Shown: positions 43,590 to 51,863, counted from the stretch's first letter. The stretch is 64,000 nucleotides of DNA from DASYKT01 sp963718105 (GCA_963718105.1 OY970352.1:3100001-3164000), one strand, 5' to 3'. Numbers and translations: made by a program. Notes: generated by a model from the letters alone, not told the origin.

Positions 43590-43698
43590 GGTCGGAACCG
43601 GGAATGGTAGTGACCGGGTTCTTCTTTGATGAGCGGGATACTGTTAGTTTTTTTCGCTACGCTCATTTACCCGGTCACTACCGTTCCCGGTTCCGACC
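43590..43698. repeat. 110-bp hairpin repeat, GGTCAGAACCGGG family, copy 3
   Basis: Arms GGTCGGAACCGGGAATGGTA and TACCGTTCCCGGTTCCGACC. Relative to copies 1 and 2 the fifth base is G in the left arm and the matching base is C in the right arm, a compensating pair of changes. The right flank is shared with copy 1. The rest of the gap to 43805 has AT-rich sequence and GGGAGGAGAGAG before the ATG. Confidence 0.85.
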
Positions 43699-43805
43699 CG
43701 TTGCTTTTTGACTTCAACAATATTTATTGGCAGCGCCATTTAAATTTTAATTTTCGGTTTTTTCCTTAGTAGAGGTAGTATCTGTAGTGTTAGGGAGGAG
43801 AGAGT

Positions 43806-45365
43806 ATGAAAAACTTTTTTATCGACCCCACTTTTACATCTGTATTTAAAAGATCTGCCTGGATGGTTTTTATTGCGATCTGCCTTGTTGCGAGAACCTC
43901 GTTCGCGAGTACGTTTCCAGCGAACCCGGCGTCATTAGGCGCGATCCCGGATTCGGACATCGGTTCGCCTGTTTGTCAAAATAATTCGACAACTTTTAGA
44001 GACGTCACTTTTACGGTCACGGGAGTGTCCGGGCCGGCGTTTGTCACGGCAGTATCTTTTAATGCCTCGCACACCTTTTTGCAGGACCTGGAGGTTTCGC
44101 TGCGCGCGCCGGGAGGTTCGCCCTCCCATCTACTCTTCTCCTCCACCGGAACGACCTCGACCGTGGCCAACACCTGCGCGGGCAGCGCCAATGATCTGTC
44201 CAGCGCAAACACATATACTTTTTCCGATGGTGCATCTGCCAACTGGTGGACGACAGCGGCCACTAACCCGGTCCCGACCAGCAGCAACCGTACGGTAGTA
44301 GCAGGCCCGACCTCCAATCCTCCCGCGACAACCAATATGGGCGTGACGTTCTTTTCGGCCGGCGCAAACGGGACCTGGACATTGCGTTTTCGCGATCGCG
44401 GGGCAGGCGACACGGGCACGGTCACCGCGGCGGGTTTGACCCTAATGGTCGAGCCGCCGATAAACGGTTATCTGGATATGAACGGTGACGGCAAGACCGA
44501 TTGGTCGGTGATACGAAACGCCGGCGGCCCGAGCGGACAGTTGACCTGGTATACCCAATATAACGGCCTTGCCGGCGGACAGACCGACCCGTGGGGGCTG
44601 CAGACCGATACCATCGCCCCGGGTGATTACGACGGCGACGGCAAGACCGACATTTCCGTCTGGCGTCCGGGGCCGGCCGGCGCCGCCGTGTGGTACACGC
44701 TGCTGAGTTCGAACGGCACCGCGCGGATAGAGGCTTTCGGGCAATCCGGCGATTTTGCCAATGTGCAGGGCGATTATGACGGCGACGGCAAAGATGACAT
44801 CGCCGTCTATCGTCCCAGTAATTCCCCGACGACCGATCCCAGCATCTGGTACTACCGGACGGCGCAAAACGGCCCGGTCTTTGCCGTGCCATGGGGCCAG
44901 ATGGGTGATTTTTCGGCCAGCGGCGATTACGACAACGACGGCAAAAACGATTTTGTCATCCAGCGCAATGCCGGCGGCGGCCAGGCCCGTTTCTGGATAC
45001 TGTTCGCCACCGGAAGCATTACGTCGTTTGTTTTCGGCGCCCCGGCAGACCTGATCGCCCCCGGCGATTATGACGGTGACGGCAAGACCGATATCGCTGT
45101 TGTCAAAGGCTTAAACGGACAAATGATCTGGTGGATACACCCGAGCACCGGCGGCCCCGATACCGCTACCTTCTGGGGACTCTCTACCGACTTCCCGACG
45201 CCGGGAGACTATGACGGCGACGGCAGGACCGACATCGCTTTATGGCGGCCGAGCGCCACGCCCGGAGGAAGTACCTTTTTCGTGAACAAGAGCACGGGCG
45301 GCGTGCAAACTTTCGCCTGGGGCGCGCAGGGAGATTACCCGACGGCCAGCTCCGGTACCCACTAG
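43806..45365 (+). CDS. Secreted P-domain plus FG-GAP repeat protein, array member 3
   Basis: 519 residues starting MKNFFIDPTFTSV behind GGGAGGAGA. The signal peptide (MVFIAICLVARTSFA) is followed by the P-domain-like region (IPDSDIGSPVCQN, TFLQDLEVSLRAPGG, GTWTLRFRDRGAGD) and six FG-GAP units (DMNGDGKTD, DYDGDGKTD, DYDGDGKDD, DYDNDGKND, DYDGDGKTD, DYDGDGRTD). The end is GDYPTASSGTH, keeping the terminal His. It is more diverged from members 1 and 2 than those are from each other in the propeller, but its P-domain is very close to member 2. Confidence 0.87.
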   Translation: MKNFFIDPTFTSVFKRSAWMVFIAICLVARTSFASTFPANPASLGAIPDSDIGSPVCQNNSTTFRDVTFTVTGVSGPAFVTAVSFNASHTFLQDLEVSLRAPGGSPSHLLFSSTGTTSTVANTCAGSANDLSSANTYTFSDGASANWWTTAATNPVPTSSNRTVVAGPTSNPPATTNMGVTFFSAGANGTWTLRFRDRGAGDTGTVTAAGLTLMVEPPINGYLDMNGDGKTDWSVIRNAGGPSGQLTWYTQYNGLAGGQTDPWGLQTDTIAPGDYDGDGKTDISVWRPGPAGAAVWYTLLSSNGTARIEAFGQSGDFANVQGDYDGDGKDDIAVYRPSNSPTTDPSIWYYRTAQNGPVFAVPWGQMGDFSASGDYDNDGKNDFVIQRNAGGGQARFWILFATGSITSFVFGAPADLIAPGDYDGDGKTDIAVVKGLNGQMIWWIHPSTGGPDTATFWGLSTDFPTPGDYDGDGRTDIALWRPSATPGGSTFFVNKSTGGVQTFAWGAQGDYPTASSGTH

Positions 45366-45418
45366 ATGAAAGTCCAGAGAGTCGTGAGTGGAGAGTCTGT
45401 TTAAAGATCTATCTTCAA

Positions 45419-45650
45419 AGTCCCCAACGGGGACAAAGAAAATAGCCCAAGGTAAGTGAGCAAAGCGAGCGCCACCCTGGGTAGGATTCCCAAAAACGTT
45501 CCAGCCCTGAAAGGGCGGTAGAACTGCGGTCTGCCGCCCTTTCAGGGCTAATATTAAATTGATCGTTTGTTACCCAAAAGTCTGAGGGTCTGAAGCCCTA
45601 GGCTATCTCTCCAGTCCGCTGCGCGGAATACCGTTTTCAAATTTGGCCCG
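45419..45650. repeat. Composite palindromic repeat, copy 2 (about 230 bp)
   Basis: Same module order as 4100-4330: GTCCCCAACGGGGAC, a 36-bp hairpin at 45446-45481, the GGGCGG-TAGAAC/GTCTGCCGCCC inverted repeat, and a final CCGCTGCGCGGA. The 36-bp hairpin is in the opposite orientation to copy 1 while its flanks are in the same orientation. The remaining sequence to 45816 shows no gene and ends in GAAAGGAGGAGAC before the next ATG. A short GAGAGTC-containing stretch at 45370-45405 resembles the minisatellite at 47.4 kb. Confidence 0.85.
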
Positions 45651-45816
45651 CCAACCCACTTAGCAAAAAATATTGACTCCCTGCCTGGTTAGGCATATGA
45701 TGGGCTAAATTTCGGAACTTCCACGTCCCGTTCAAATAACAGTAATCATGGTGTCAGGGTTTAAGTCGGGCACTGCCGCTACATTTGTTTTTGTCCCTTT
45801 GAAAGGAGGAGACTAC

Positions 45817-47421
45817 ATGAAAGCTCTCTTACGCATCCAAACCGATGCGGATTCCCAACATTCACTCTTGTTCGAAGAAGTAAAAAAATACGGCGGGAAA
45901 CTGCCTGGATGGTTATTTACTTTTATCGCAGCGTGTTTTGCCGTTACCTGGTCTTTTGGAGCGACCTTTCCCGCTAGCGTCCCGTCTTTAGGGCCGATCC
46001 CCGATTCCGACATCGGTTCGCCGGTTTGTCAAAACAATTCGACGACGTTTAGAGATGTAACTTTTAACGTGACGGGTTTAAGCGGAACGGTCTCGGCGGT
46101 GGCGGTATCTTTCAGCGCGTCGCACACATTTTTGCAGGACCTCGAAGTGTCGCTGCGCGGCCCGGGCATGGTCCCGACACACTTGCTTTTTGCCGTTACT
46201 GGAACTACTTCCACCGTGGCCAACACCTGCGCTGGAAGCGCGAACGACCTGTCGACCGCCAACACCTATACTTTTAGCGACGCGGGCGTGAACTGGTGGA
46301 CAACGGCCGCAACCAATCCCGTTCCCACCAGCACAAACCGCACGGTAGTAACAGGCCCGACGAGCAATCCACCGGCAGTCACGAATCTGAGCGCCGCCTT
46401 TGCCGGCGTTTCGCCGAACGGAACGTGGACATTGCGTTTTCGCGACCGCGGCGCGGGCGACACCGGAACGGTCACGGCGGCCAGCTTGACGGTAACGGGC
46501 GGCCCGCCGACGGGGACCGTCGTAGATATGAACGGCGACGGGAAAACCGATTGGGTGGTTGTAAGAAACATCGGCGGCGGCCCGAACGGGCAGGTCAGGT
46601 GGCTCATCCAACACAATGGCGCGGCCGGGACCACAACTCAGGATTGGGGCCAGGCCGGGGACTATTTCACCCCCGGCGATTATGACGGGGACGGTAAATC
46701 CGACATTGCCGTCTGGCGGCCGCTGCCGGACAAGGATTCGACTTTTTATATCTTAAACAGCGCCACCGGCACCGTGCGGATCCAGCACTTCGGTTTGATG
46801 ACGGACGATCCGCGTGTGATCGGCGATTACGACGGCGATGGCAAAGACGACATCGCGCTTTATCGCAGCGGCAACAATCCGGGCGACCCGAGCTTTTGGT
46901 TTTGGGATACGGGCAATAACTTCTTCGGCGTGCAATGGGGACAGAACGGCGATGTTCCGGCGCCGGGCGATTATGACGGCGATCTCAAGGCCGACTTTGT
47001 CGTGCAGCGCAACGGCGGCAGCGGCCAGGCCCACTTCTGGAGCCTGCTTAGTTCCACCATGACGGCCAGCACGGCCGCCTTCGGCATGCCGACGGACAGA
47101 GTAGTGCCGGGCGACTATGACGCTGATAACAAAACGGACATTGCCGTCGTCAGAAACGTCGCCGGGCAGTTGGTCTGGTTTTACCGGCCGAGCAACAATC
47201 TCAATAGTTTTGTGCAAACCACGTTTGGTTTGGCGGCGACAGATTTCACCGTCCAGGGAGATTATGACGGCGACGGCCGGACCGATCAGGCCGTCTGGCG
47301 GCCAAATGCCGACCCCACTCAAACTTACTTTTACGTCAACCTGTCCGGCGGCGGCGGAGTGCAAACATTCGAGTGGGGCCAGAACGGCGATTATCCCGTG
47401 GCAAATTACAATACCCACTAG
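45817..47421 (+). CDS. Secreted P-domain plus FG-GAP repeat protein, array member 4
   Basis: The ATG at 45817 (MKALLRIQTDADSQ) follows AAGGAGGAG; the frame upstream to 45748 is unlikely. About 534 residues, with an unusually long lead before the signal helix (WLFTFIAACFAVTWSFGA). It has the P-domain-like region (IPDSDIGSPVCQNNST, TFLQDLEVSLRGPG, GTWTLRFRDRGAGD) and six FG-GAP units (DMNGDGKTD, DYDGDGKSD, DYDGDGKDD, DYDGDLKAD, DYDADNKTD, DYDGDGRTD). The C-terminus GDYPVANYNTH again ends in His. Probably calcium-stabilised and surface-associated. Confidence 0.87.
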   Translation: MKALLRIQTDADSQHSLLFEEVKKYGGKLPGWLFTFIAACFAVTWSFGATFPASVPSLGPIPDSDIGSPVCQNNSTTFRDVTFNVTGLSGTVSAVAVSFSASHTFLQDLEVSLRGPGMVPTHLLFAVTGTTSTVANTCAGSANDLSTANTYTFSDAGVNWWTTAATNPVPTSTNRTVVTGPTSNPPAVTNLSAAFAGVSPNGTWTLRFRDRGAGDTGTVTAASLTVTGGPPTGTVVDMNGDGKTDWVVVRNIGGGPNGQVRWLIQHNGAAGTTTQDWGQAGDYFTPGDYDGDGKSDIAVWRPLPDKDSTFYILNSATGTVRIQHFGLMTDDPRVIGDYDGDGKDDIALYRSGNNPGDPSFWFWDTGNNFFGVQWGQNGDVPAPGDYDGDLKADFVVQRNGGSGQAHFWSLLSSTMTASTAAFGMPTDRVVPGDYDADNKTDIAVVRNVAGQLVWFYRPSNNLNSFVQTTFGLAATDFTVQGDYDGDGRTDQAVWRPNADPTQTYFYVNLSGGGGVQTFEWGQNGDYPVANYNTH

Positions 47422-47427
47422 CTGTCC

Positions 47428-47672
47428 AGTCTGTTGAGTCTATTGAGTCTGGAGAGTCTGTTGAGTTTGTTGAGTCTGTTGAGTCTGTTGAGTCTGTTGA
47501 GTCTGTTGAGTCTGTTGAGTACATTGAGTCTTCCCAGACTTCCCAGACTCTCTGGACTCTCTGGACTCTCTGGACTCTCTAGACTCAATAGACTCAATAG
47601 ACTCAATAGACTCAATAGACTCTATATACTCTATATACTCTATATACTCTATATACTCTCTGGACTCTCCAA
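47428..47672. repeat. 9-bp minisatellite with an inverted centre
   Basis: The first half repeats GAGTCTGTT-type units about ten times. After CTTCCCAGACTTCCCAGACT the second half has blocks of GACTCTCTG (three to four), GACTCAATA (four) and TACTCTATA (four), largely the reverse complement of the first half. Nearly every unit holds GAGTC or GACTC, so about 19 GANTC sites fall within 245 bp. Frames through it encode only Leu/Ser or Ser/Thr/Asp repeats and are not genes. The rest of the gap to the tRNA gene (47673-47812) has AT-rich sequence and a GCCGCC/GGCGGC hairpin. Confidence 0.9.
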
Positions 47673-47812
47673 ACTCGTTTTTATGCTAAAATCACTTTGG
47701 TGCTTGACAGAAAATAGTAAGTTTTTTAGGATTTAGGATTGCCGCCTGATTTGGCGGCAAGCTTGTCAGGCAGACTTTTACGTGCCAATTCTAAGGTTTG
47801 TTTGAAAATTTC

Positions 47813-47887
47813 GGGCACGTACGTCAATGGTAGACAGCTTCCCTTACAAGGAAGAAGTTAGGGGTTCGAGTCCCTTCGTGCCCACCA
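47813..47887 (+). tRNA. tRNA-Val (anticodon TAC)
   Basis: The acceptor stem GGGCACG pairs with CGTGCCC, the T arm is AGGGGTTCGAGTCCCTT, the anticodon loop CTTACAA gives TAC, and the CCA end is encoded. The cloverleaf is complete. It reads GTA and, by wobble, other valine codons. Confidence 0.95.
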
Positions 47888-47974
47888 TTATCTGAGAATT
47901 GAAAATTTTATAATTCCAGAATTTCAATATTCCAATATGGAATATTTAATTTTGAAATATTTGGAATCCCTCTT

Positions 47975-48054
<80 letters not shown>

Positions 48055-48257
48055 TTAAATTAAAACCGCCTGGTTCAACTGTGGACCGGCGGTTTTTTAC
48101 TTTTATCTCACTTTTTCCGCGCCAAAATCCCTTTGCTAAATCCGTTTCTCCTCTTCGCACGAATAACAGATGAGTATCGCCCTAAAAGCTGGCCCTGATT
48201 ATGTTGTTTGCTTTTATGCCGGTGCGCAATTTTTTGAAAATTCCCTGGGAGAATCAG

Positions 48258-48917
48258 ATGAAAAAAACTATTACGTTAGCTTTATTTATAGCGCTGGCCG
48301 TTATCGGCTTGGGAGCCTGCATGGATTCGACTTCGAATTCGGGCAATAACTCTGCACGTTCAAACTCAGGCAGCAGCATGCAAAAGGCTGCCAATACCGC
48401 GCCGAGCACCGCCCCGGCGACAAATACCAACAGCGACAACCCGACCGTCGGCGGCGCGGCGATGCTTCGCACCAAAGACATTATCGATAATGCCGCCAAT
48501 TCCGCCGATCACACCACGCTGGTCGCCGCCGTCAAGGCCGCCGGTTTGGTCGATACCTTAAAGGGCGCCGGGCCTTTCACCGTCTTCGCCCCGACCAACG
48601 AAGCTTTTGACAAACTGCCGAAAGGCACGGTCGATGGCCTCTTAAAACCGGAAAGCAAGGCCATGCTGACCAAGATCCTGACCTACCACGTGGTGGCCGG
48701 AAAACAAGATGCCGCGGCCATCGCCAAAGCGATCGATGCCGGCAAAGGCAAAGCTGAATTTAAGACCGTCGCCGGCGGGACCTTGACCGCTTCGATGGAT
48801 GGCCCGAGCGTCGTCCTGACCGATGAAAAAGGCGGCAAATCAAAAGTCACCATCGCCGACGTTATGCAGTCCAACGGCGTCATCCACGTCGTCGATACCG
48901 TTCTGATGCCCAAATAA
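48258..48917 (+). CDS. Fasciclin-domain lipoprotein
   Basis: The ATG at 48258 follows GGGAGAAT and gives a 219-residue protein; the longer frame is unlikely. The lipoprotein signal is IALAVIGLGAC, with Cys21. A Ser/Asn/Ala-rich linker (about 22-75) is followed by one fasciclin domain: DHTTLVAAVKAAGLVDTLKG, GPFTVFAPTNEAFDKLP, LTYHVVAGK and a final NGVIHVVDTVLMPK. Fasciclin domains mediate adhesion or matrix contact. A terminator follows within 90 bp. Confidence 0.9.
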   Translation: MKKTITLALFIALAVIGLGACMDSTSNSGNNSARSNSGSSMQKAANTAPSTAPATNTNSDNPTVGGAAMLRTKDIIDNAANSADHTTLVAAVKAAGLVDTLKGAGPFTVFAPTNEAFDKLPKGTVDGLLKPESKAMLTKILTYHVVAGKQDAAAIAKAIDAGKGKAEFKTVAGGTLTASMDGPSVVLTDEKGGKSKVTIADVMQSNGVIHVVDTVLMPK

Positions 48918-48919
48918 AA

Positions 48920-48965
48920 CTGGGAGCGCGGACATTCTTGTCCGCAAACGAACGCTTGCGTTCGA
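48920..48965. repeat. REP-like palindrome (GCGGACAT subtype) with GAACGC tail
   Basis: CTGGGAGCGCGGACATTCTT followed by GTCCGC and GAACGCTTGCGTTCG. There is no inverted partner. Confidence 0.7.
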
Positions 48966-48968
48966 CCT

Positions 48969-49003
48969 AAAAGGCGTGAGTTTTACTGTTCTCACGCCTT
49001 TTA
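48969..49003 (+). terminator. Hairpin terminator after the fasciclin gene
   Basis: AAAAGGCGTGAG, loop TTTTACTGTT, CTCACGCCTTTT. It may work in both directions. Confidence 0.8.
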
Positions 49004-49143
49004 CAAATCACCGAAACTCATTTCGTGACAAACTTTACTTCAAATTCTGGATTACGTTACCAGCTTGAAGAAGTTTGTTTATAATCCTTTCATCTGTAAT
49101 AATAAGCATCAAAGTTAGTATCAAGAATAAAATAACTAAATCT

Positions 49144-50472
49144 ATGACTGAACTTTCCGTAAACGCCTCCCGGCTTCCATTGTTTGTGGAAACTTTAAAT
49201 GGTGAAAGAAACAAACTCTTGCACTCTGACCGTGCTTTCCACGACTGGTATCGCTTTGTCCTATCCTTTCCCCCTCATTTAGTTCGGCAATATATCGAGG
49301 AATTTGGATTAGGTAAAAAAGATATTCTTTTAGATCCTTTCTGCGGAACTGGTACTACAGTAGTCGAATCGCGGCTTCATAACATTCCGTCGATCGGTAT
49401 CGAAGCGAACAAGTTTGCGCATTTCGCGGGCTCAGTAAAGATAGATTGGAATGTTGTGGTCAGCGACCTGCTGGAACATGCGACTGAAATCAAGGAAAGA
49501 ACGATCTCTCGGTTAAGCAGGCAGGGCATTTCAGATGTTCCTGGGGAGCATATACATCTTCCTAATGAGCTTAGAAAGCTCTCAGTTAATCAAGAAAAAT
49601 TGATTTTGAAAGATTCAATTAGTCCGCTACCTTTACATAAAGCCCTGATTTTACTAGATGAAATAAAACGTTTTCGAGAAACCACTTATCTTAAATATTT
49701 GAAATTAGCTTTCGCGAAGACTTTGGTTTTCAAAATCAGTAATTTACGGTTCGGCCCCGAGGTCGGCGTAGGAAAAGCAAAAGCTGACGTTGCTGTGGTT
49801 GACGCTTGGTTTAATGAAATAAGAAAAATCTGCGGTGACTTAGCGGATTTAGATGGAAAAAGATACGCATCTGCGCGAGTTATCTTATCTGACTCAAGAG
49901 ATGCAATCAATCTGCTTCAAAGAGAGAAGATTTCAGCTGTTATTACTTCACCTCCGTATCCAAATGAGAAAGATTATACCCGAACGACACGACTGGAATC
50001 CGTACTACTTGGTTTTATCGCCGATAAAGATGAATTAAGAATGATGAAAAAATCCCTTCTTCGCTCCAATACGCGTGGGGTCTATAAGGATGACAATGAC
50101 GACCAATACGTTGCCGGTATTGAAGAAATTCAAAAGATAGCTAAAGAAATTGAGGAACGACGTATCAAGCTGAATAAAACCTCTGGTTTCGAACGGTTGT
50201 ATGCGCGAGTTACGAAACTATATTTCGGGGGTATGGCCAAGCATTTAATTCAGCTTAAATCTGTATTAAAGCCAGGCGCCCATTTGGCTTATGTTGTCGG
50301 AGATCAGGCTTCGTATTTGAGAGTTATGATCCGAACCGGACAAATCCTTGAAACGGTTGCCAAATCTGTTGGTTATGAAGCGATAAGAATTGATCAATTT
50401 AGGACTAGATTTTCAACAGTAACAAAGAGTGATTTAAACGAAGAAGTGGTTGTTCTACGCTGGCCGGGATAA
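49144..50472 (+). CDS. Site-specific DNA methyltransferase (amino-methyl class)
   Basis: A start at 49144 (MTELSVNASRLPLF) is preferred to the hydrophobic extension from 49075. The 442-residue protein has the AdoMet motif I LLDPFCGTGTTVVE (residues about 62-75) and the catalytic motif IV SPPY at 269-272 (SAVITSPPYPNEKDYTR). The order I, about 195 residues, IV suggests a target-recognition region between them. SPPY is typical of N4-cytosine and some N6-adenine enzymes. The gene is AT-richer than its surroundings and begins an island with the next gene. Target sequence unknown. Confidence 0.85.
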   Translation: MTELSVNASRLPLFVETLNGERNKLLHSDRAFHDWYRFVLSFPPHLVRQYIEEFGLGKKDILLDPFCGTGTTVVESRLHNIPSIGIEANKFAHFAGSVKIDWNVVVSDLLEHATEIKERTISRLSRQGISDVPGEHIHLPNELRKLSVNQEKLILKDSISPLPLHKALILLDEIKRFRETTYLKYLKLAFAKTLVFKISNLRFGPEVGVGKAKADVAVVDAWFNEIRKICGDLADLDGKRYASARVILSDSRDAINLLQREKISAVITSPPYPNEKDYTRTTRLESVLLGFIADKDELRMMKKSLLRSNTRGVYKDDNDDQYVAGIEEIQKIAKEIEERRIKLNKTSGFERLYARVTKLYFGGMAKHLIQLKSVLKPGAHLAYVVGDQASYLRVMIRTGQILETVAKSVGYEAIRIDQFRTRFSTVTKSDLNEEVVVLRWPG

Positions 50473-50476
50473 TTAA

Positions 50477-51340
50477 ATGCCAAGTTATAAAACCCCTGTG
50501 ATCGAAAATATTTTTCGATCACGATTCAATTCTCAAACTGGATTAATTTCCAATCCTTTAGTTACCCTTGAAGAGGTTTCGAAGGCCATTGAAGGCTACA
50601 ATAACTCGACGGGTAAGCAAATCAGCACAAGAAATCCCGCCAATTTCTTTAAAGATCTTATAAGAAATCGGGCTGCAGGCAACGCGAATTGGCCCGCGTT
50701 TGTCTTGGAATCGGGTTACACTGCTCGTCAGGTAACCGAGAATAATGCTTGCTTTCAATTCATTCCCTTGTCGACTGGACAAACAGAAGCTTTTCCGTCA
50801 GTAAATTTTGCACAACCATCTTCTAACACTCCAAAATATTCTGTTGAAAGTGTTAGTTTGCCATTAGCCTCCCGGCGACTGGGAAGAAAAGATGAACCTT
50901 GGTTGATTCAAGTTATTACGCGATTAAGAATTGTTGAGTCTCATTTTTCGTTATCATCCAAACGAGCGATCAAACAACTTGATTTACTTCAAATGAACGT
51001 AAAACTATCAGGGACTGAAATTGATGCTTTATTCCTCGCTCAAGAAGAAATTGCACCTAATCAATACGAAGAAGTAATTATTACCTGCGAAGCTAAAACA
51101 GGCCGAGATGATATTTTGGAGGACCAAATCTTGAAGCAGGCAAAAGCCCCTTTCAATATGAGGCAAATCACTCAAAATCTTGTTATTCCTCTTGCAGTAA
51201 AATGTGTAGCTGCATCCCAAATTTTTGTGGTTGAGTTTAATGAACTAGACAGAGAAACTTATAGTGACGTTGATTCCCTCACGATAGCCTCTGATTCACT
51301 TTTCGAAATCAAACCACCGGTTCCAGGAATATGCCAATAA
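50477..51340 (+). CDS. Probable type II restriction endonuclease, PD-(D/E)XK-like
   Basis: A 287-residue protein 4 bp downstream of the methyltransferase gene. I do not recognise a named family. In its C-terminal half the pattern EIDALF (Asp183), then IITCEAKTG (Glu205, Lys207), then a helix with DQILKQ matches the D...ExK core of PD-(D/E)XK nucleases. The N-terminal half (residues 1-160) may bind DNA. AT-richer composition and rare-codon use are like the methyltransferase, so both probably arrived together. Position and motif together support a restriction-modification pair; an alternative is a DNA-repair or controller function. Confidence 0.68.
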   Translation: MPSYKTPVIENIFRSRFNSQTGLISNPLVTLEEVSKAIEGYNNSTGKQISTRNPANFFKDLIRNRAAGNANWPAFVLESGYTARQVTENNACFQFIPLSTGQTEAFPSVNFAQPSSNTPKYSVESVSLPLASRRLGRKDEPWLIQVITRLRIVESHFSLSSKRAIKQLDLLQMNVKLSGTEIDALFLAQEEIAPNQYEEVIITCEAKTGRDDILEDQILKQAKAPFNMRQITQNLVIPLAVKCVAASQIFVVEFNELDRETYSDVDSLTIASDSLFEIKPPVPGICQ

Positions 51341-51385
51341 AACCTGTGTCCCCCGGAACATAAGAATTCTCGCGGAAAGTTTCTC

Positions 51386-51444
51386 TTGACTTTTCTCTTT
51401 TTTTAGAATTATTCTAAAAGTAATCTTTTTGGAAATCATTCTAA
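51386..51444 (+). promoter_or_regulatory. perR promoter with two PerR-type boxes
   Basis: TTAGAATTATTCTAA at 51403-51417 is a perfect 7-1-7 palindrome of PerR-box type. A second, weaker one (TGGAAATCATTCTAA) is at 51430-51444, 27 bp further. TTGACT at 51386-51391 fits a -35 box; the -10 region (TATTCT, 51410-51415) lies within the first box, so repressor binding would block RNA polymerase. Autoregulation of perR and control of katG are expected. Confidence 0.8.
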
Positions 51445-51461
51445 CTTTGCATTGAGGGCTA

Positions 51462-51863
51462 ATGAAGCACGCTATCGAGGAGATCGAACGCCTGGGATTA
51501 ACGAAACAGCGCCAAGCTGTCTTGAGAGTGATCCGCGAATCCGACAAGCATCTGACGGCCAACGAAGTCTTTGATGATGCCCGGCGTCTTCTGCCCGGCA
51601 TTTCATTCGCTACCGTCTACAATTCTCTACATTATCTGAAGAGTGAGAAGCTGATCGGCGAGGTTAATTTCGGCGCGGACGCCACCCGTTATGATCGCAA
51701 ATTGACGCAGCATGACCACGCGGTCTGCAACGCCTGCGGAAAGCTGGTCGACCTGGAAATACCTATTCCGGACGGACTGCTTAATGAAGCAGCCAAACGC
51801 TCTAAATTCACACTTCAATCGATCGAGCTGATCCTGCATGGTGTATGCCCGGATTGCAAGTAA
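51462..51863 (+). CDS. perR: Fur-family peroxide regulator PerR
   Basis: A 133-residue protein, normal Fur-family size. The winged-helix region contains LTKQRQAVLRVI and PGISFATVYNSLHYL. The regulatory metal ligands expected for PerR are present: His30, Asp78 (RYD, where PerR has Asp and Fur often Glu), His84, His86 and Asp104. The structural zinc site is Cys89/Cys92 and Cys129/Cys132. PerR represses peroxide-defence genes until a ligand His is oxidised. It stands 49 bp upstream of katG behind PerR-type boxes. Confidence 0.9.
   Translation: MKHAIEEIERLGLTKQRQAVLRVIRESDKHLTANEVFDDARRLLPGISFATVYNSLHYLKSEKLIGEVNFGADATRYDRKLTQHDHAVCNACGKLVDLEIPIPDGLLNEAAKRSKFTLQSIELILHGVCPDCK

Noticed and set aside
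47428..47672. CRISPR array
   Set aside because: Units are 9 bp with no spacers and no cas genes are in the window.
47336..47736. Reading frames through the minisatellite, encoding Leu/Ser, Glu/Ser/Val or Ser/Thr/Asp repeats
   Set aside because: They arise from 9-bp repeat units in all frames on both strands, with no ribosome site and no other coding signal.
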